A stretch of DNA of 64,000 bases. Origin: an uncultured Gammaproteobacteria bacterium (GTDB taxonomy: Bacteria; Pseudomonadota; Gammaproteobacteria; GCA-001735895). Positions 53,714 to 63,843 of this stretch are shown piece after piece; within the stretch, counting starts at the first letter, position 1, and each line of letters opens with the position of its first letter. The DNA lies in the NCBI GenBank assembly GCA_913061315.1, contig CAJXUC010000015.1, positions 1-64,000 of the forward strand. The letters run 5' to 3'. Position numbers and translations under genes: made by a program. The notes below the pieces were generated by a model, which saw nothing but the letters and a program-made list of their open reading frames with translations, searched no databases and had not been told where the DNA came from.

Positions 53714-55180
53714 TCACTTCAGACCAATATTGGCAGCTAACAGGTCAAAATCAATTTCAGTTTCAATCATAGTGGCAACACGATCAATTTCACGTTGTCG
53801 TAGAACCTGATAATCAACACTCGCATCTGCATCTAACCCAGCCCAGTTTAACAAGGCATCACAGGCTTCATGATGATCAAATAATCCATGGAGATAGCTG
53901 CAGAGTATTTGACCGTCAGGAGAAATGGCACCATCGGTACGATCGCCGAAATCAATGGCAGGTCGAATTAAATCGGGTCCACTGGTAATACCCATGTGAA
54001 TTTCATAGCCATCGACTCGAACTTTTGAGTCAAATAAATAACCAGTTACTTGAGTCAGTTGCTTTATAGGTGCCAGCGTTGTTTCAAAATCCATTAACTG
54101 TAATCCTGGCTGAGATCCTGCTTCTCCTTCAAGCCCTTCAAAGTCATGGATTTGTTGACCGATCATTTGGTAGCCCCCACAGATACCTATTAACTTGCCT
54201 CCATAACGTAAGTGTTTTTTAATTTGTGCTGGCCATCCATTATCGACAAGCCAATTAAGATCATTGATGGTGTTTTTACTACCTGGCAAAATGATCAGGT
54301 CGGCTGCAGGTACGATCTGTCCTTCTTCTACAAATGTCAGGTCGACCTGAGGATGTAAGCGTAAAACATCAAAGTCAGTATGATTACTAATCCGGGGGAT
54401 TCTTGGCACTATCACTTGAAGGCGTTGCTGCGCGTCTTCAGTCACATTATTGTGTGAGCGATGGTCAACCGCATCTTCAGCTTCAATATGTAAACCTTTC
54501 AAATAGGGCAATACGCCCAGGGTCGGCACATTGGTTTTATCCGTCAGCCAGTCAATACCGGAGTCAAGTAGCGCCTTGTCCCCACGGAACCTATTGATTA
54601 AAAAACCTTGCACTAGATTGCGCTCATTTTGACTCAAACAATCGAGGGTGCCCGTCAAGTGTGCAAATACACCACCCCGATCAATATCGGCAACTATTAA
54701 GACCGCACAGCCAACCGCCGTGGCAAATCCCATATTGGCAATATCATTTTCCCTTAAGTTTATTTCAGCAGGGCTGCCTGCACCTTCAACAATGATCAAG
54801 TCATATTGCTCTGCCAGACGATAATATGACTCTAACGCAAAAGCCATTGCCTGCTTTTTATAGGCATGGTATTCAATCGCTTCCATATTGCCTATTGAAT
54901 GCCCTTGAATAATTACCTGCGCCCCTTTATCGCTATTGGGTTTGAGTAATATCGGATTCATATCGGTGTGCGGTTCGATACCACAGGCGAGTGCCTGTAC
55001 TGCTTGCGAGCGACCTATTTCACCCTTATCGATCGTTACAGCACTGTTAAGCGCCATATTTTGCGGTTTAAAAGGTGCGACTCGATAGCCTCTCGAACTA
55101 AACAGTCGACATAGCCCAGCAGCAATAACGCTTTTACCGGCATTAGAAGTAGCACCTTGAATCATTAATGTAGGAGTCAT
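53714..55180 (-). CDS. cobQ: Cobyric acid synthase
   Basis: 488 residues. N-terminal ATPase domain [20 protein letters not shown] with [13 protein letters not shown], and a C-terminal class I glutamine amidotransferase-like domain with [12 protein letters not shown] (Cys) and YLHGLFDH (His). It amidates the four side chains b, d, e and g of adenosylcobyrinic acid diamide using glutamine and ATP. First gene of the cobQ-cbiB operon, preceded by a candidate cobalamin riboswitch. Confidence 0.96.
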   Translation of the reverse strand: MTPTLMIQGATSNAGKSVIAAGLCRLFSSRGYRVAPFKPQNMALNSAVTIDKGEIGRSQAVQALACGIEPHTDMNPILLKPNSDKGAQVIIQGHSIGNMEAIEYHAYKKQAMAFALESYYRLAEQYDLIIVEGAGSPAEINLRENDIANMGFATAVGCAVLIVADIDRGGVFAHLTGTLDCLSQNERNLVQGFLINRFRGDKALLDSGIDWLTDKTNVPTLGVLPYLKGLHIEAEDAVDHRSHNNVTEDAQQRLQVIVPRIPRISNHTDFDVLRLHPQVDLTFVEEGQIVPAADLIILPGSKNTINDLNWLVDNGWPAQIKKHLRYGGKLIGICGGYQMIGQQIHDFEGLEGEAGSQPGLQLMDFETTLAPIKQLTQVTGYLFDSKVRVDGYEIHMGITSGPDLIRPAIDFGDRTDGAISPDGQILCSYLHGLFDHHEACDALLNWAGLDADASVDYQVLRQREIDRVATMIETEIDFDLLAANIGLK

Positions 55181-55194
55181 ATTTATATTTTATC

Positions 55195-55300
55195 TCGCCT
55201 TAAGCCTGCATGAGAGGCCGTAAACGACCTTAGAATAGTCTGAATGCGCCAACAAACCCTAGTTCCCAGTGGCTCTCAGATAGGAATCACCGTGTTCAAA
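55195..55300 (-). promoter_or_regulatory. Candidate cobalamin riboswitch upstream of cobQ
   Basis: On the minus strand, 55297 to 55267 reads GAA-cac-GGTG-at-TCC, then CTG, then GCCACTG. This follows the conserved core of the cobalamin (B12) aptamer (GAAnnnGGTGnnnnTCC, CTG, GCCACTG). It ends about 15-20 nt before the cobQ start. The usual downstream conserved stretch is less clear, so the aptamer could be degenerate or of a variant class. Confidence 0.65.
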
Positions 55301-55375
55301 TCATTATTTTTTGCTCTTGTAATTTTGTTTTTCAACACGCAAGCTAATTAATATCATTTACGTTAGGTCATTCAG

Positions 55376-55753
55376 ATGCTTAAAACTGCAGTCGAATTAA
55401 TTAAAAAAGCACAACAGGAAATATCCTGTGTTGATGTTGCATCAGCAAAACTGTTGTTTGAGGGTGTTAGTTGTTCTTTTCTTATTGATGTGCGCGAGGC
55501 AGAAAGTGTCGCAAAGAGTAAAGTCACGCAGTCAATTCATATTTCGCGAGGTTTGCTTGAAATGGAAATTTCTCAGCATTGCCCTCATGCAGACTCAACC
55601 ATTTTGGTTCATTGTGCTGGTGGTGGTCGAGCTTCACTCGCCGCATTGACATTAAAAAATATGGGTTATAAGCAAGTATATGCAATTACCGCCGATTTTA
55701 ATGATATTAAGACCGCCTTCGATTCCGAGTCAACAGCCAAACGGTCTGTTTAA
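55376..55753 (+). CDS. Rhodanese-like sulfurtransferase domain protein
   Basis: 125 residues, single rhodanese domain. LIDVREAESVAKSKVTQSIH is the substrate-binding entry motif and VHCAGGGRASLAALTLKNMG carries the active-site Cys in the six-residue loop. It is cytosolic, with no signal peptide. It is divergent from cobQ and convergent with ccmI. The physiological sulfur acceptor is unknown. Confidence 0.9.
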   Translation: MLKTAVELIKKAQQEISCVDVASAKLLFEGVSCSFLIDVREAESVAKSKVTQSIHISRGLLEMEISQHCPHADSTILVHCAGGGRASLAALTLKNMGYKQVYAITADFNDIKTAFDSESTAKRSV

Positions 55754-55766
55754 AAGCTCTAATTTA

Positions 55767-56993
55767 TTATTTCGTTTTACTGATCGATAGCGTCACTTCG
55801 TTTGTCAGAGCGTTTCTATCAATGGTTCCTGTCTCGATATATAAATCGCCTGGTTGAGCCACTGGGTTTCCTGATTTCGACACCCTAGCACCGATGATGA
55901 TATCTTCAAAAGAAGATAGCATCATACTGGGCATCATCGCATCAGCATCACTCAACTCAACCATGACGGGTAGATCACTTACAGCCAAGCGTTTGACGGC
56001 TAATGGCATTGGCGGTCCACTAGCGGCCTTAGCATAAATAAAAACCACGTTATCAGAAACAACTTGTGTCTTAAATTGATCAGCAAGACTCACTGAAATC
56101 TTAACACTAGGATTTTGTATTGACTCTTTAGCAAGCAATACCAGGGTGGGGTCTTGATCCTTTAATAAGGCAATGAATCGCTTCACCTCTGAAGTGGAAT
56201 CAGCACTATTGGCTACCAGTGGCAACAATGTGACCATATAACCGAAGGATGCCTTATAGTCTTGTCGCTGTTCAGCGGCAAGGCCTGCCAACCAAAGACC
56301 GGTTGGGTCTTGCGGCGACACTTTCAACCCTTGCTGAATTATTGCTTCAGGCTCGCCCATCATAAGCCCATCATTTTTCATCGAGAGTGCATCGGCTAGT
56401 GAGAATAAAACATGAGACTCTTGATCCCCAGTCAGATCGAGCGTTCGTTGAAAAGCAGTGACAGCTTGATCAAAATTACCTTTTTCCATCATTGTCTTAC
56501 CCAGAACAAACCAACCTCTGGCATCATCCGGATTTTTTTGCAGTCGTTCTCTCACCACCTCAACCATTTGATCAAGTGTCATATCGATTTGGGGTGTTTG
56601 ATTATTAGGTTGCGCAATCGCTGCCAGAGCTGGATTTTCGATTACTTGATACTCACCGACCTTGAAATAAAGCCCAATACTCGCCATTGGGAGAGCTAAA
56701 GCTAGCACCCATAACACCCACTTACCCTTTTGGTTTACTTTGCCAAGCTCTGACTTTTCAAGATCAAGTGCAAGCGATGTCTGTAACTCAACTAAAGCAT
56801 TGTCGTATTCAGCTTGGGTTAAGCTCGCATCACTCAATTGGTCGTCTAGGCCATTTTTTTTATCTCGTGCTATATTGATGTTTTGCTGCTGCCTGTCCGT
56901 CGATAACATATCTTTAGGGGCACTTAAAACAGGCAAAATGACGCACGCCAACCCGACCAGTAGCAAAGCCGCCACCACAATCCAGAATATCAT
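55767..56993 (-). CDS. ccmI: CcmI cytochrome c maturation protein (TPR)
   Basis: 408 residues. N-terminal membrane anchor FWIVVAALLLVGLACVILPV, a second helix near residue 100, then tetratricopeptide repeats (DARGWFVLGKTMMEKGNFDQ; AVTAFQRTLDLTGDQ) and a C-terminal beta domain. CcmI chaperones apocytochrome c to the CcmF/H heme ligase. Last gene of the ccm operon; the start overlaps the ccmH stop. Confidence 0.92.
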   Translation of the reverse strand: MIFWIVVAALLLVGLACVILPVLSAPKDMLSTDRQQQNINIARDKKNGLDDQLSDASLTQAEYDNALVELQTSLALDLEKSELGKVNQKGKWVLWVLALALPMASIGLYFKVGEYQVIENPALAAIAQPNNQTPQIDMTLDQMVEVVRERLQKNPDDARGWFVLGKTMMEKGNFDQAVTAFQRTLDLTGDQESHVLFSLADALSMKNDGLMMGEPEAIIQQGLKVSPQDPTGLWLAGLAAEQRQDYKASFGYMVTLLPLVANSADSTSEVKRFIALLKDQDPTLVLLAKESIQNPSVKISVSLADQFKTQVVSDNVVFIYAKAASGPPMPLAVKRLAVSDLPVMVELSDADAMMPSMMLSSFEDIIIGARVSKSGNPVAQPGDLYIETGTIDRNALTNEVTLSISKTK

Positions 56994-57475
56994 TACTTTT
57001 CCTGTGGCTCCGAAAGGAGCTGTTTCGCTTTTTCCATTGCAGCCTGCTCGGGTGCCACTAATACTTGTTTTTTACGCATTTTCACAAAAACTAAAACAAT
57101 CACCACTAGTAATAAGACAAAAGGCCCAAGCCAGAGTAATAAGGTATTATTTTGTAAGGGTGGTCGATAAAGAACAAAATCACCGTAGCGAGCCACCATA
57201 TAGTCAGCTATTTGATCCGGACTGTTACCTTCCATTAATAGCTCATGGGTTTGTCGACGTAAGTCTTTAGCAAGGTCAGCATTTGATCCAGATAAATTTT
57301 GATTTTGACAAACCAAACAGCGAAGCTCTCCAATCAACTGATTGTATTCGGCTTCCATTTGAGGCGACTTAAATTGATAAGACTCAACTGAAGCAACACA
57401 TAGCCCACTAAAAGCTAGTAATCCCATAATTAAGGATAATCGCCACTGCCTCATTAATATTCGTTTAATTAGCAT
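56993..57475 (-). CDS. ccmH: CcmH thiol-oxidoreductase of cytochrome c maturation
   Basis: 160 residues. Signal/anchor at the N-terminus, then the reactive LRCLVCQNQNLSGSNADLA motif (Cys53 and Cys56) and a C-terminal helix LLLWLGPFVLLLVVIVLVFV. It keeps apocytochrome heme-binding cysteines reduced. The shorter start MRQWRLSL, 21 bp in, is also possible. Confidence 0.95.
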   Translation of the reverse strand: MLIKRILMRQWRLSLIMGLLAFSGLCVASVESYQFKSPQMEAEYNQLIGELRCLVCQNQNLSGSNADLAKDLRRQTHELLMEGNSPDQIADYMVARYGDFVLYRPPLQNNTLLLWLGPFVLLLVVIVLVFVKMRKKQVLVAPEQAAMEKAKQLLSEPQEK

Positions 57476-57479
57476 AAAT

Positions 57480-58001
57480 TTAACCCAACAATGCTTTTAT
57501 AGCTGGAATCACTTCTTTCTCAAGTGATTCCTTAGTTACAGGGCCAATGTGTTTATATTTAATATTGCCATCTTTACCAATTACAAAAGTTTCAGGGACG
57601 CCATAGACACCCCAATCGATACCCACTCGACCATCGATGTCCATCAAACTGGCTGAATAAGGATTACCAAACTGCTTTAACCAACGACGTGCATCTTCCG
57701 GTTGATCTTTATAATCTAGTCCTACAATTTTAACTAGGTTCCTGCTCGCCAAATCAGTAATAAAAACATGCTCGGCACGACACGACACACACCAAGATGC
57801 CCAGACGTTCAACACCCAAACCTGACCCAGAAAATCCTTTTTGGAAAGCATCTCATTGGGTGCATATAACATATTCAGCGAAAACTCTGGTGCAGGTTTA
57901 CCAATCAATGGTGATGGTATTTTCTTTGGGTCAAGCGTCAAACCAAAACCTAGCAAGCCAACCATAAATATAAAAGCGCCTAGGGGCAAAATAAAGCGCA
58001 C
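57480..58001 (-). CDS. ccmG: CcmG/DsbE periplasmic thioredoxin-like protein
   Basis: 173 residues. N-terminal membrane anchor, then a thioredoxin fold with LNVWASWCVSCRAEH (Cys71-x-x-Cys74), LDYKDQPEDARRW and cis-Pro in VYGVPETFVI. It passes electrons from CcdA/DsbD toward CcmH and apocytochrome. Its start shares one base with the end of ccmF. Confidence 0.96.
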   Translation of the reverse strand: MRFILPLGAFIFMVGLLGFGLTLDPKKIPSPLIGKPAPEFSLNMLYAPNEMLSKKDFLGQVWVLNVWASWCVSCRAEHVFITDLASRNLVKIVGLDYKDQPEDARRWLKQFGNPYSASLMDIDGRVGIDWGVYGVPETFVIGKDGNIKYKHIGPVTKESLEKEVIPAIKALLG

Positions 58002-59977
58002 TAAACAACGACCCCACTGTTGAGCTCAAGTTTTTTCACTTTTGTTGACCTTGATTCCTGACGATAGCGCCTATCGCTGGCCGCAAAAAAACCACCCAGA
58101 GCCATGATAATAGCACCCAACCAAATCCAACGAATAAAGGGTTTGTAGTAAATCCGAATCGCCCAACTACCCTTATCGTCCAGTGGCTCTCCGAGTGCAA
58201 TAAATAAATCGCGGGTAAACCCAGCATCAATTGCGGCTTCCGTCATGGGTGATTGCTGAACTCTATAGATACGTTTTTCGGGTGTTAGCTCGACGCGGAA
58301 ATCATCCGCTTGAGACGTTACCGTAAAGTGTCCTCGTGTCGACACATAGTTTTTGATGTCTTCTTTCTTGACACCATTAAATTGGAAGTTGAAGCCTGCA
58401 ATAGAGTAAATATCACCAGGAGCCATACGCAAATCTTTTTCTTGGCTATACAGACTGGTTAACGTAATACCAACAATAAATACTGCAATACCAATATGGC
58501 CTAAAATCATGCCATAAAACCCACTTGGCGTTGCCCGCAATCCAACCATTATTGGCTTGCCTTTGAATCGTTCATGCACCGCAATAATGGCTGTCACGGC
58601 AATCCACAAGGACATAGCCAATCCTGCAAAAGCACTCCAGATCCATTGCGGCAAAGTCAAACTAATCAAGAATGCCACGATTAACGCCGCAATAGCCGGA
58701 TACTTCACTCGAGAGAACAGGTTTTGAGTCGTATCTTTGCGCCAACGGATCAACATACCTATGCCAATTAATATACCCAGTGGTGCCGTTATGCTTAAGA
58801 ACACAAAGTTAAAATACGGAGGGCCAACTGAAATTTTACTGCCCATTGCATCTATAGCGATGGGGTACAGTGTGCCAAGTAAAATTGCCGCTGTTGCCAC
58901 AGTGAGAAAAATATTGTTAAACAACAAGGCCATTTCTCGTGACAGTAAATTAGTTTGCGCGGCACTCTTTAAACTGGGGGCACGCCAGGAATATAACGCC
59001 AGCGATCCACCCACAACAATCACTAGAAAAGCGAGAATAAAAACACCCCGGTCAGGATCACTTGCAAAAGCGTGCACCGAAGTCAATACGCCGGATCGTA
59101 CTAGAAATGTGCCTAACAAGCTGAGTGAAAATGCAAAAATTGCCAGCAAGGCTGTCCAGGCTTTAAACGTGCCTCTTTTTTCTGTAATCGCTAACGAATG
59201 CATCAGTGCTGTGCCCATTAACCATGGCATAAACGATGCGTTTTCTACTGGATCCCAAAACCACCAACCACCCCAACCGAGTTCGTAATAGGCCCACCAG
59301 CTTCCCAAAGCAATCCCAATAGTAAGAAATAACCAAGCAATATTGGTCCAAGGCCGGGCCCAACGAGCCCAAGCAGAATCTACTTGTCCAGATATTAGTG
59401 CTGCAATTGAAAACGCAAATGCAACCGAAAAACCCACATAACCGATATATAACATGGGTGGATGAATCGCAAGGCCAACATCCTGCAACAAGGGGTTTAA
59501 ATCGCGACCTTCTAATACTGCGGGGAACAGCCGATCGAAAGGGTTGGAGGTAAGCAATATGAAGAGGAGAAAACCGAAGCTAACAAAACCCATAACGCCC
59601 AATACTCTGGCACGCATAACGGGTGGCACGTTAGGACTAAAGATCGCAACCGCCCCAGTCCACAACGCCAATATTAAAACCCAGAGTAATAGAGAGCCTT
59701 CATGCGCACCCCAGACACCAGATATCAAATAAATAATGGGTAATTCAGTATTGGAGTTAGAGGCTACATATAAAACTGAAAAATCATGCTGTAAAAAAGC
59801 CCACGTTAGACAAGCATATGAAATAGCAATAAATAATAATTGCGTCAGCGCTGCGGGTTTAGCCAATGCAACCCAACGAGAAATACCAAGCGAGGCTCCT
59901 GCTAATGGAAAGACGGTCTGCACCACAGAGAGGAATAAAGCGATAATAAGAGCAAAGTTACCGATTTCTGGGATCAT
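58001..59977 (-). CDS. ccmF: CcmF heme lyase component
   Basis: 658 residues, about 15 membrane helices. The tryptophan-rich heme-handling motif GWGGWWFWDPVENASFMPWL is intact, with conserved His-containing loops such as VWGAHEGSLLLWVLILALW. Standard length (about 640-660). It ligates heme from holo-CcmE to apocytochrome with CcmH and CcmI. Confidence 0.97.
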   Translation of the reverse strand: MIPEIGNFALIIALFLSVVQTVFPLAGASLGISRWVALAKPAALTQLLFIAISYACLTWAFLQHDFSVLYVASNSNTELPIIYLISGVWGAHEGSLLLWVLILALWTGAVAIFSPNVPPVMRARVLGVMGFVSFGFLLFILLTSNPFDRLFPAVLEGRDLNPLLQDVGLAIHPPMLYIGYVGFSVAFAFSIAALISGQVDSAWARWARPWTNIAWLFLTIGIALGSWWAYYELGWGGWWFWDPVENASFMPWLMGTALMHSLAITEKRGTFKAWTALLAIFAFSLSLLGTFLVRSGVLTSVHAFASDPDRGVFILAFLVIVVGGSLALYSWRAPSLKSAAQTNLLSREMALLFNNIFLTVATAAILLGTLYPIAIDAMGSKISVGPPYFNFVFLSITAPLGILIGIGMLIRWRKDTTQNLFSRVKYPAIAALIVAFLISLTLPQWIWSAFAGLAMSLWIAVTAIIAVHERFKGKPIMVGLRATPSGFYGMILGHIGIAVFIVGITLTSLYSQEKDLRMAPGDIYSIAGFNFQFNGVKKEDIKNYVSTRGHFTVTSQADDFRVELTPEKRIYRVQQSPMTEAAIDAGFTRDLFIALGEPLDDKGSWAIRIYYKPFIRWIWLGAIIMALGGFFAASDRRYRQESRSTKVKKLELNSGVVV

Positions 59978-60044
59978 AGCTTAGGTATCATTCAATTTTA
60001 AGACAACAATATCTTTAGAGTGTGCGAACAAATGAAATAATCAA

Positions 60045-60488
60045 TTAATCCAGTTTAACCGCATCAGTTTTAGCTTTCATCGCCGCCGCAATTTCTGGTG
60101 GCATATAATTTTCATCATGTTTAGCCAATACTTCCTGCGCAACAAATGCACCGTTACTATTAAGCTTCCCATTGGCCACTATTCCTTGTCCCTCACGAAA
60201 TAGGTCAGGCAAAATCCCGGTATATTCTACCGTAACGCTTTCGGCATTGTCAGTCAGATCAAACACCACCGTTAAACCTTCACCTGGACGACTAACACTG
60301 CCATCAACCACCATTCCACCAAGACGAAACAGGCGATCTTGTGGTGCCTTACCGTCAGCTACTTCGCTGGGAGAGAAAAAAAACATAATGTTTTCATCAA
60401 GGGATTTCAATGCGAAGCTGAGTCCAATGGCAACACCTGTCACCATTAATATAATTAGACCTAACCGCTTCTTACGTGCCGGAGTCAT
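60045..60488 (-). CDS. ccmE: CcmE periplasmic heme chaperone
   Basis: 147 residues. N-terminal anchor ([19 protein letters not shown]) and OB-fold domain with [13 protein letters not shown]. The covalent heme His is His124 in [12 protein letters not shown], with the following Tyr128. The first residues [10 protein letters not shown] match the family. Confidence 0.96.
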   Translation of the reverse strand: MTPARKKRLGLIILMVTGVAIGLSFALKSLDENIMFFFSPSEVADGKAPQDRLFRLGGMVVDGSVSRPGEGLTVVFDLTDNAESVTVEYTGILPDLFREGQGIVANGKLNSNGAFVAQEVLAKHDENYMPPEIAAAMKAKTDAVKLD

Positions 60489-60489
60489 G

Positions 60490-60675
60490 CTATTTTTCCC
60501 TGTCGAGATTTAATTTTTCTGAATGACGCCGTTTCAATTCGCATAACACTTGTTGATGTGTCCGACGGGGTAAATACCAATTTAACCACAACACTATTGC
60601 CGCCAAACCATAAGACGACCAAACAAATGATGCGTAGCCACCCATGGCAAAAAATTCAGACATCATTACCTTCAC
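60490..60675 (-). CDS. ccmD: CcmD heme exporter small subunit
   Basis: 61 residues: short N-terminus with [20 protein letters not shown] (membrane helix) and a basic cytoplasmic tail ([18 protein letters not shown]), as expected for CcmD. Overlaps ccmC by 20 bp and abuts ccmE. Needed for release of holo-CcmE from CcmABC. Confidence 0.9.
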   Translation of the reverse strand: MKVMMSEFFAMGGYASFVWSSYGLAAIVLWLNWYLPRRTHQQVLCELKRRHSEKLNLDREK

Positions 60676-61399
60676 TTAGTTCAGCTACCCACTTACTGTT
60701 ACGCTCACGTTTTAACAATTCACCTCGACAACTTTGAAACAGCGTCAGAACGTAATAAACTTGAAACGCCAATGCCATTAATAAAAGTGGAATTAACATA
60801 CTCCAATGAATAGAAGGTTTGTCAAATTTGGTAATCGTAGGGCCTTGATGTAATGAACTCCACCATTCAACTGAATAATGAATAATCGGAATATTAACAA
60901 CGCCAACAATGGCTAAGATAGCAACAGCTTTGGCTGCGATACGTTTATCATCAATAGCATTGTACAAACCAATCACACCAAGATAAAGAAAAAGCAAGAT
61001 AAGTTCAGACGTCAATCTGGCATCCCAAACCCACCAAGTGCCCCACATCGGTTTACCCCAAATTGATCCAGTGGCTAATGCTAAAAAAGTAAAGCTAGCG
61101 CCAATTGAAGCACTGCTGATCAAAACCACCTCGGCAAGCTTCATTCGCCAGACAATAATAATAATGCCACAAAAAGCCATGATGATATAAATCAACAAGG
61201 ACATCCATGCAGCTGGAACATGAATAAAAATAATACGATAGCTATCACCCTGTTGGTAATCCGGTGGTGCCAACACTAATCCACCATAAAGTCCCGCTAA
61301 CAGTAACAACAGGAATATGCCTGTTAGCCACGGAATCCATTTACCGGCAATGCGATAAAAGTGCGGTGGAGAACCCCATTTATGGAACCATAAAAACAT
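60656..61399 (-). CDS. ccmC: CcmC heme delivery protein
   Basis: 247 residues, six helices. The WWD motif GKPMWGTWWVWDARLTSELI and periplasmic His residues (FIHVPAAWM; IIHYSVEWWSSLHQGPTI) that ligate heme are present. It loads heme onto CcmE. Confidence 0.96.
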   Translation of the reverse strand: MFLWFHKWGSPPHFYRIAGKWIPWLTGIFLLLLLAGLYGGLVLAPPDYQQGDSYRIIFIHVPAAWMSLLIYIIMAFCGIIIIVWRMKLAEVVLISSASIGASFTFLALATGSIWGKPMWGTWWVWDARLTSELILLFLYLGVIGLYNAIDDKRIAAKAVAILAIVGVVNIPIIHYSVEWWSSLHQGPTITKFDKPSIHWSMLIPLLLMALAFQVYYVLTLFQSCRGELLKRERNSKWVAELSEGNDV

Positions 61400-61423
61400 C
61401 GATCTACCTGACTAACGAATACA

Positions 61424-62107
61424 CTAACTCATGCTCATCTTGAGCGCCGATGCAGTCGCAAGTGGCGATAAAGACAATGCAAGAAAAAAAAATGACAACA
61501 ACATATAAAGCTGCGCCGAAACATCTAAACCACCAGCAGCCCCTTCAATTGCACTGGAAGCGAATATAAGGACAGGTACATACAGTGGCAATATTAAAAG
61601 TGACAATATGATACCACCTTTCGCTAAACCTACCGTTAAGGCCACACCAATAGAACCAATTAAACTGAGTATGGGTGTACCAATTAAGATTGTAAGCAGT
61701 AAAGTACCCAGTGCCTCTGAAGGCATACCCAACATCAATGCTAGTAGTGGTGATAAAAACAACAGGGGTAGTCCCGTCACTAACCAATGTGCGGTCACTT
61801 TAGCCAAAACCAATACCGGCATAGGATGAGCACTCAACAGTAATTGCTCCAAAGAACCATCATCAAAGTCTGACCTGAAAATACTATCGAGTGACAACAT
61901 AGCGGCCAGTAAGGCGGCGACCCAGATAATGCCGGGTGCAATGCGAGACAATAAGACAGGTTCAGCACCAATGGCGAGTGGAAATAACGTAATCACTAAA
62001 ATAAAAAATAACAGTGGATTGGCAAACTCAGCACGATTACGAAAACACAGTGTTAAATCACGCTGTAATAAATAAAGATAAGCTTGAGTTAATGAGTATG
62101 CTTTCAT
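61424..62107 (-). CDS. ccmB: CcmB heme exporter permease
   Basis: 227 residues, six helices, CcmB family (LLQRDLTLCFRNRAEFANPL; FRSDFDDGSLEQLLLSAHPM). It forms the ABC complex with CcmA that releases holo-CcmE from CcmC. Normal length. The gap to ccmA is only 10 bp. Confidence 0.95.
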   Translation of the reverse strand: MKAYSLTQAYLYLLQRDLTLCFRNRAEFANPLLFFILVITLFPLAIGAEPVLLSRIAPGIIWVAALLAAMLSLDSIFRSDFDDGSLEQLLLSAHPMPVLVLAKVTAHWLVTGLPLLFLSPLLALMLGMPSEALGTLLLTILIGTPILSLIGSIGVALTVGLAKGGIILSLLILPLYVPVLIFASSAIEGAAGGLDVSAQLYMLLSFFFLALSLSPLATASALKMSMS

Positions 62108-62117
62108 ATCGAACGTT

Positions 62118-62744
62118 TCATGCAGACAGATCTAATCTGATTAAATTGACTGTGGGCATTTCTATATCATGATGCGATGTCATGACAATAATCCCCCCTC
62201 GCTTTAAGTGCGCTTCAAAGATCGATTGAAATAGAGCCATACTTACTTTATCGAGCGAAGTATAGGGTTCATCTAAAATCCACAAATCTGCTTCTGTGAC
62301 AATTAACCGCGCTAGTGCAAGCCTACGACGCTGCCCCGCCGATAGATTGCTCACAAGGGTATTGCCATAGCGGTAAAGATTCACTTGTTCCAAAGCATTA
62401 TCAGGATCGACGGTCGATGGGTTGCCCATTGCCTGAACCAGACGTAAGTTCTCGAGACAGGTCAGGTCACGCTTGACCCCATCGTGATGACCCACATAGG
62501 TGACGCGTTCATGATAGTCAGAGTTGTGTTCGGCTATGGCATTCTGATGCCAAAAAATATGACCTTCATCAGCCATTTTTAAACCCGTCAATATTCTTAA
62601 CAAACTGGTTTTGCCACTACCGTTCTGGCCTTCAACAATCAGCATTTGTCCACTATATAACGACAAACTAAGATGCTCGAATAACACCCTGTCATCTCGA
62701 ATACAAGTAAGATTATCAATTTTGAGCAATGCAGCTTTAGACAT
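62118..62744 (-). CDS. ccmA: CcmA ABC transporter ATPase
   Basis: 208 residues from ATG 62744 (MSKAALLKIDNLTC), the length and start expected for CcmA; the upstream 34 codons in the same frame run into the antisense of a YheT relic and are not part of it. Walker A GQNGSGKTS, signature LSAGQRRRLALAR, Walker B LWILDEPYTSLD and the H-loop MTSHHD are intact. It energises CcmB. First gene of the ccm operon, so its promoter lies within 62745-62830. Confidence 0.95.
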   Translation of the reverse strand: MSKAALLKIDNLTCIRDDRVLFEHLSLSLYSGQMLIVEGQNGSGKTSLLRILTGLKMADEGHIFWHQNAIAEHNSDYHERVTYVGHHDGVKRDLTCLENLRLVQAMGNPSTVDPDNALEQVNLYRYGNTLVSNLSAGQRRRLALARLIVTEADLWILDEPYTSLDKVSMALFQSIFEAHLKRGGIIVMTSHHDIEMPTVNLIRLDLSA

Positions 62745-62815
62745 GGAGTAGTTAGGTAAAAAATTTAAATGCAGGCTAGCCAAAAAATGGTCGAAATACA
62801 ATCCAAGAGTTAATA

Positions 62816-63754
62816 ATGACCAAACAATCCACGTTTCACCCAGCAATTTTTTTCTGCGTAATTGAAACTTTTAGACATTACTGCAAAATTTAGTTCATCC
62901 AAAGCACCCAAAAGTCTATAGAGAAAGGTTCGAACTGGACGTTGTGACTTTATCAACCTAGACTGGAGCCAAGCTCGATCACTGCAGACCTTGTTGATTT
63001 TACATGGGCTCAAGGGCTCAATAAATTCATCATACGCCCAGCGCATGATTAACTATTGCAACCATCACCAAATCGCCGCTATATTGATGCACTTCCGCAG
63101 GTGAAGTGGAGAGTAAAATCGACTATTGCGAAGCTATCATTCGGGAGAGACTGGCGATTTAAATCTGGTCATTAAATATCTTAAGAATAAAGGTATTTTC
63201 CGTATTGCATGACTTGGATACTTACTCGAAGGCAATCAAGTGATGAAGTACATGGGAGAAACTAAAACAAGTTCTGTTATTTGCTGCGCTATCGGCGTAA
63301 CGGTCCCAATGACGCTGAGTATTTGTTCCTCAACAATGAATTAAGGCTTTGCAAAAATATATCAAACAGCTTTATTGGGCCGACTCATCACGAAACTAAA
63401 TCTAAAGAAAACTTAATTGAGCGTAGTGAGCTGAGTTTTTCAGATCCAACAAAAATGAAGCACTTTCAACCGTTTGACGATCACTTCATCTCACCTATCC
63501 ACGGATTCGACAGTGCTCATGAGTATTATAGACAATCAAGTTCAAGGCAATTTTTGATTAATGTAAACAAATCCTCGTTAATTATACTGGCAAAGGATGT
63601 TCCTTTTATGACAACAAAGGTATTACCCACAACTGAGGAACTATCAAAATCCGTCACATTAGAAAAAAGCCAACAAGGTGGGCATGTTGGATTTATTAGA
63701 TCGAATGCTGTTTTACCAATATCTTGGCTTGAAACTCGTATTCATTCTTTTTAA
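62816..63754 (+). pseudogene. yheT: YheT-type alpha/beta hydrolase, heavily decayed
   Basis: Reading across frames gives an ordered YheT (UPF0017) protein: MTKQSTFHPA, TLLQNLVHPKHPKVYRERFE, CDFINLDW, LLILHGLKGSINSSYAQRM, SGE-stop-NRLLRSYHSGETGDL, stop-LGYLLEGNQVMKYMGE, QPFDDHFISPIHGFDSAHEY, LIILAKDVPFMTTKVLP and QQGGHVGFIRSNAVLPISWL. About 313 codons in total, close to full length. There are at least three frameshifts and six stops, and the nucleophile elbow GFSLGGN has become GYLLEGN, losing the Ser. It is divergent from ccmA. Only the last 157 codons form a long ORF, which is not a separate gene. Confidence 0.9.
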
Positions 63755-63843
63755 AGGAATCATTCGAGTTAAAAGAAACCATTAATTAATAATCGAGTAA
63801 GCGATATTAGCCGCACTTAGAAAGGTAATTTATCTGCATGTGA

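Noticed and set aside
62810..63046. 78-codon minus-strand ORF upstream of ccmA
   Set aside because: It is antisense to the YheT pseudogene, which explains the coding-like composition on the plus strand.
63281..63754. 157-codon hypothetical protein gene
   Set aside because: Only its C-terminal part is YheT-like; its first 40 or so codons are out of frame with the YheT relic that continues upstream, so it is a fragment of the pseudogene.
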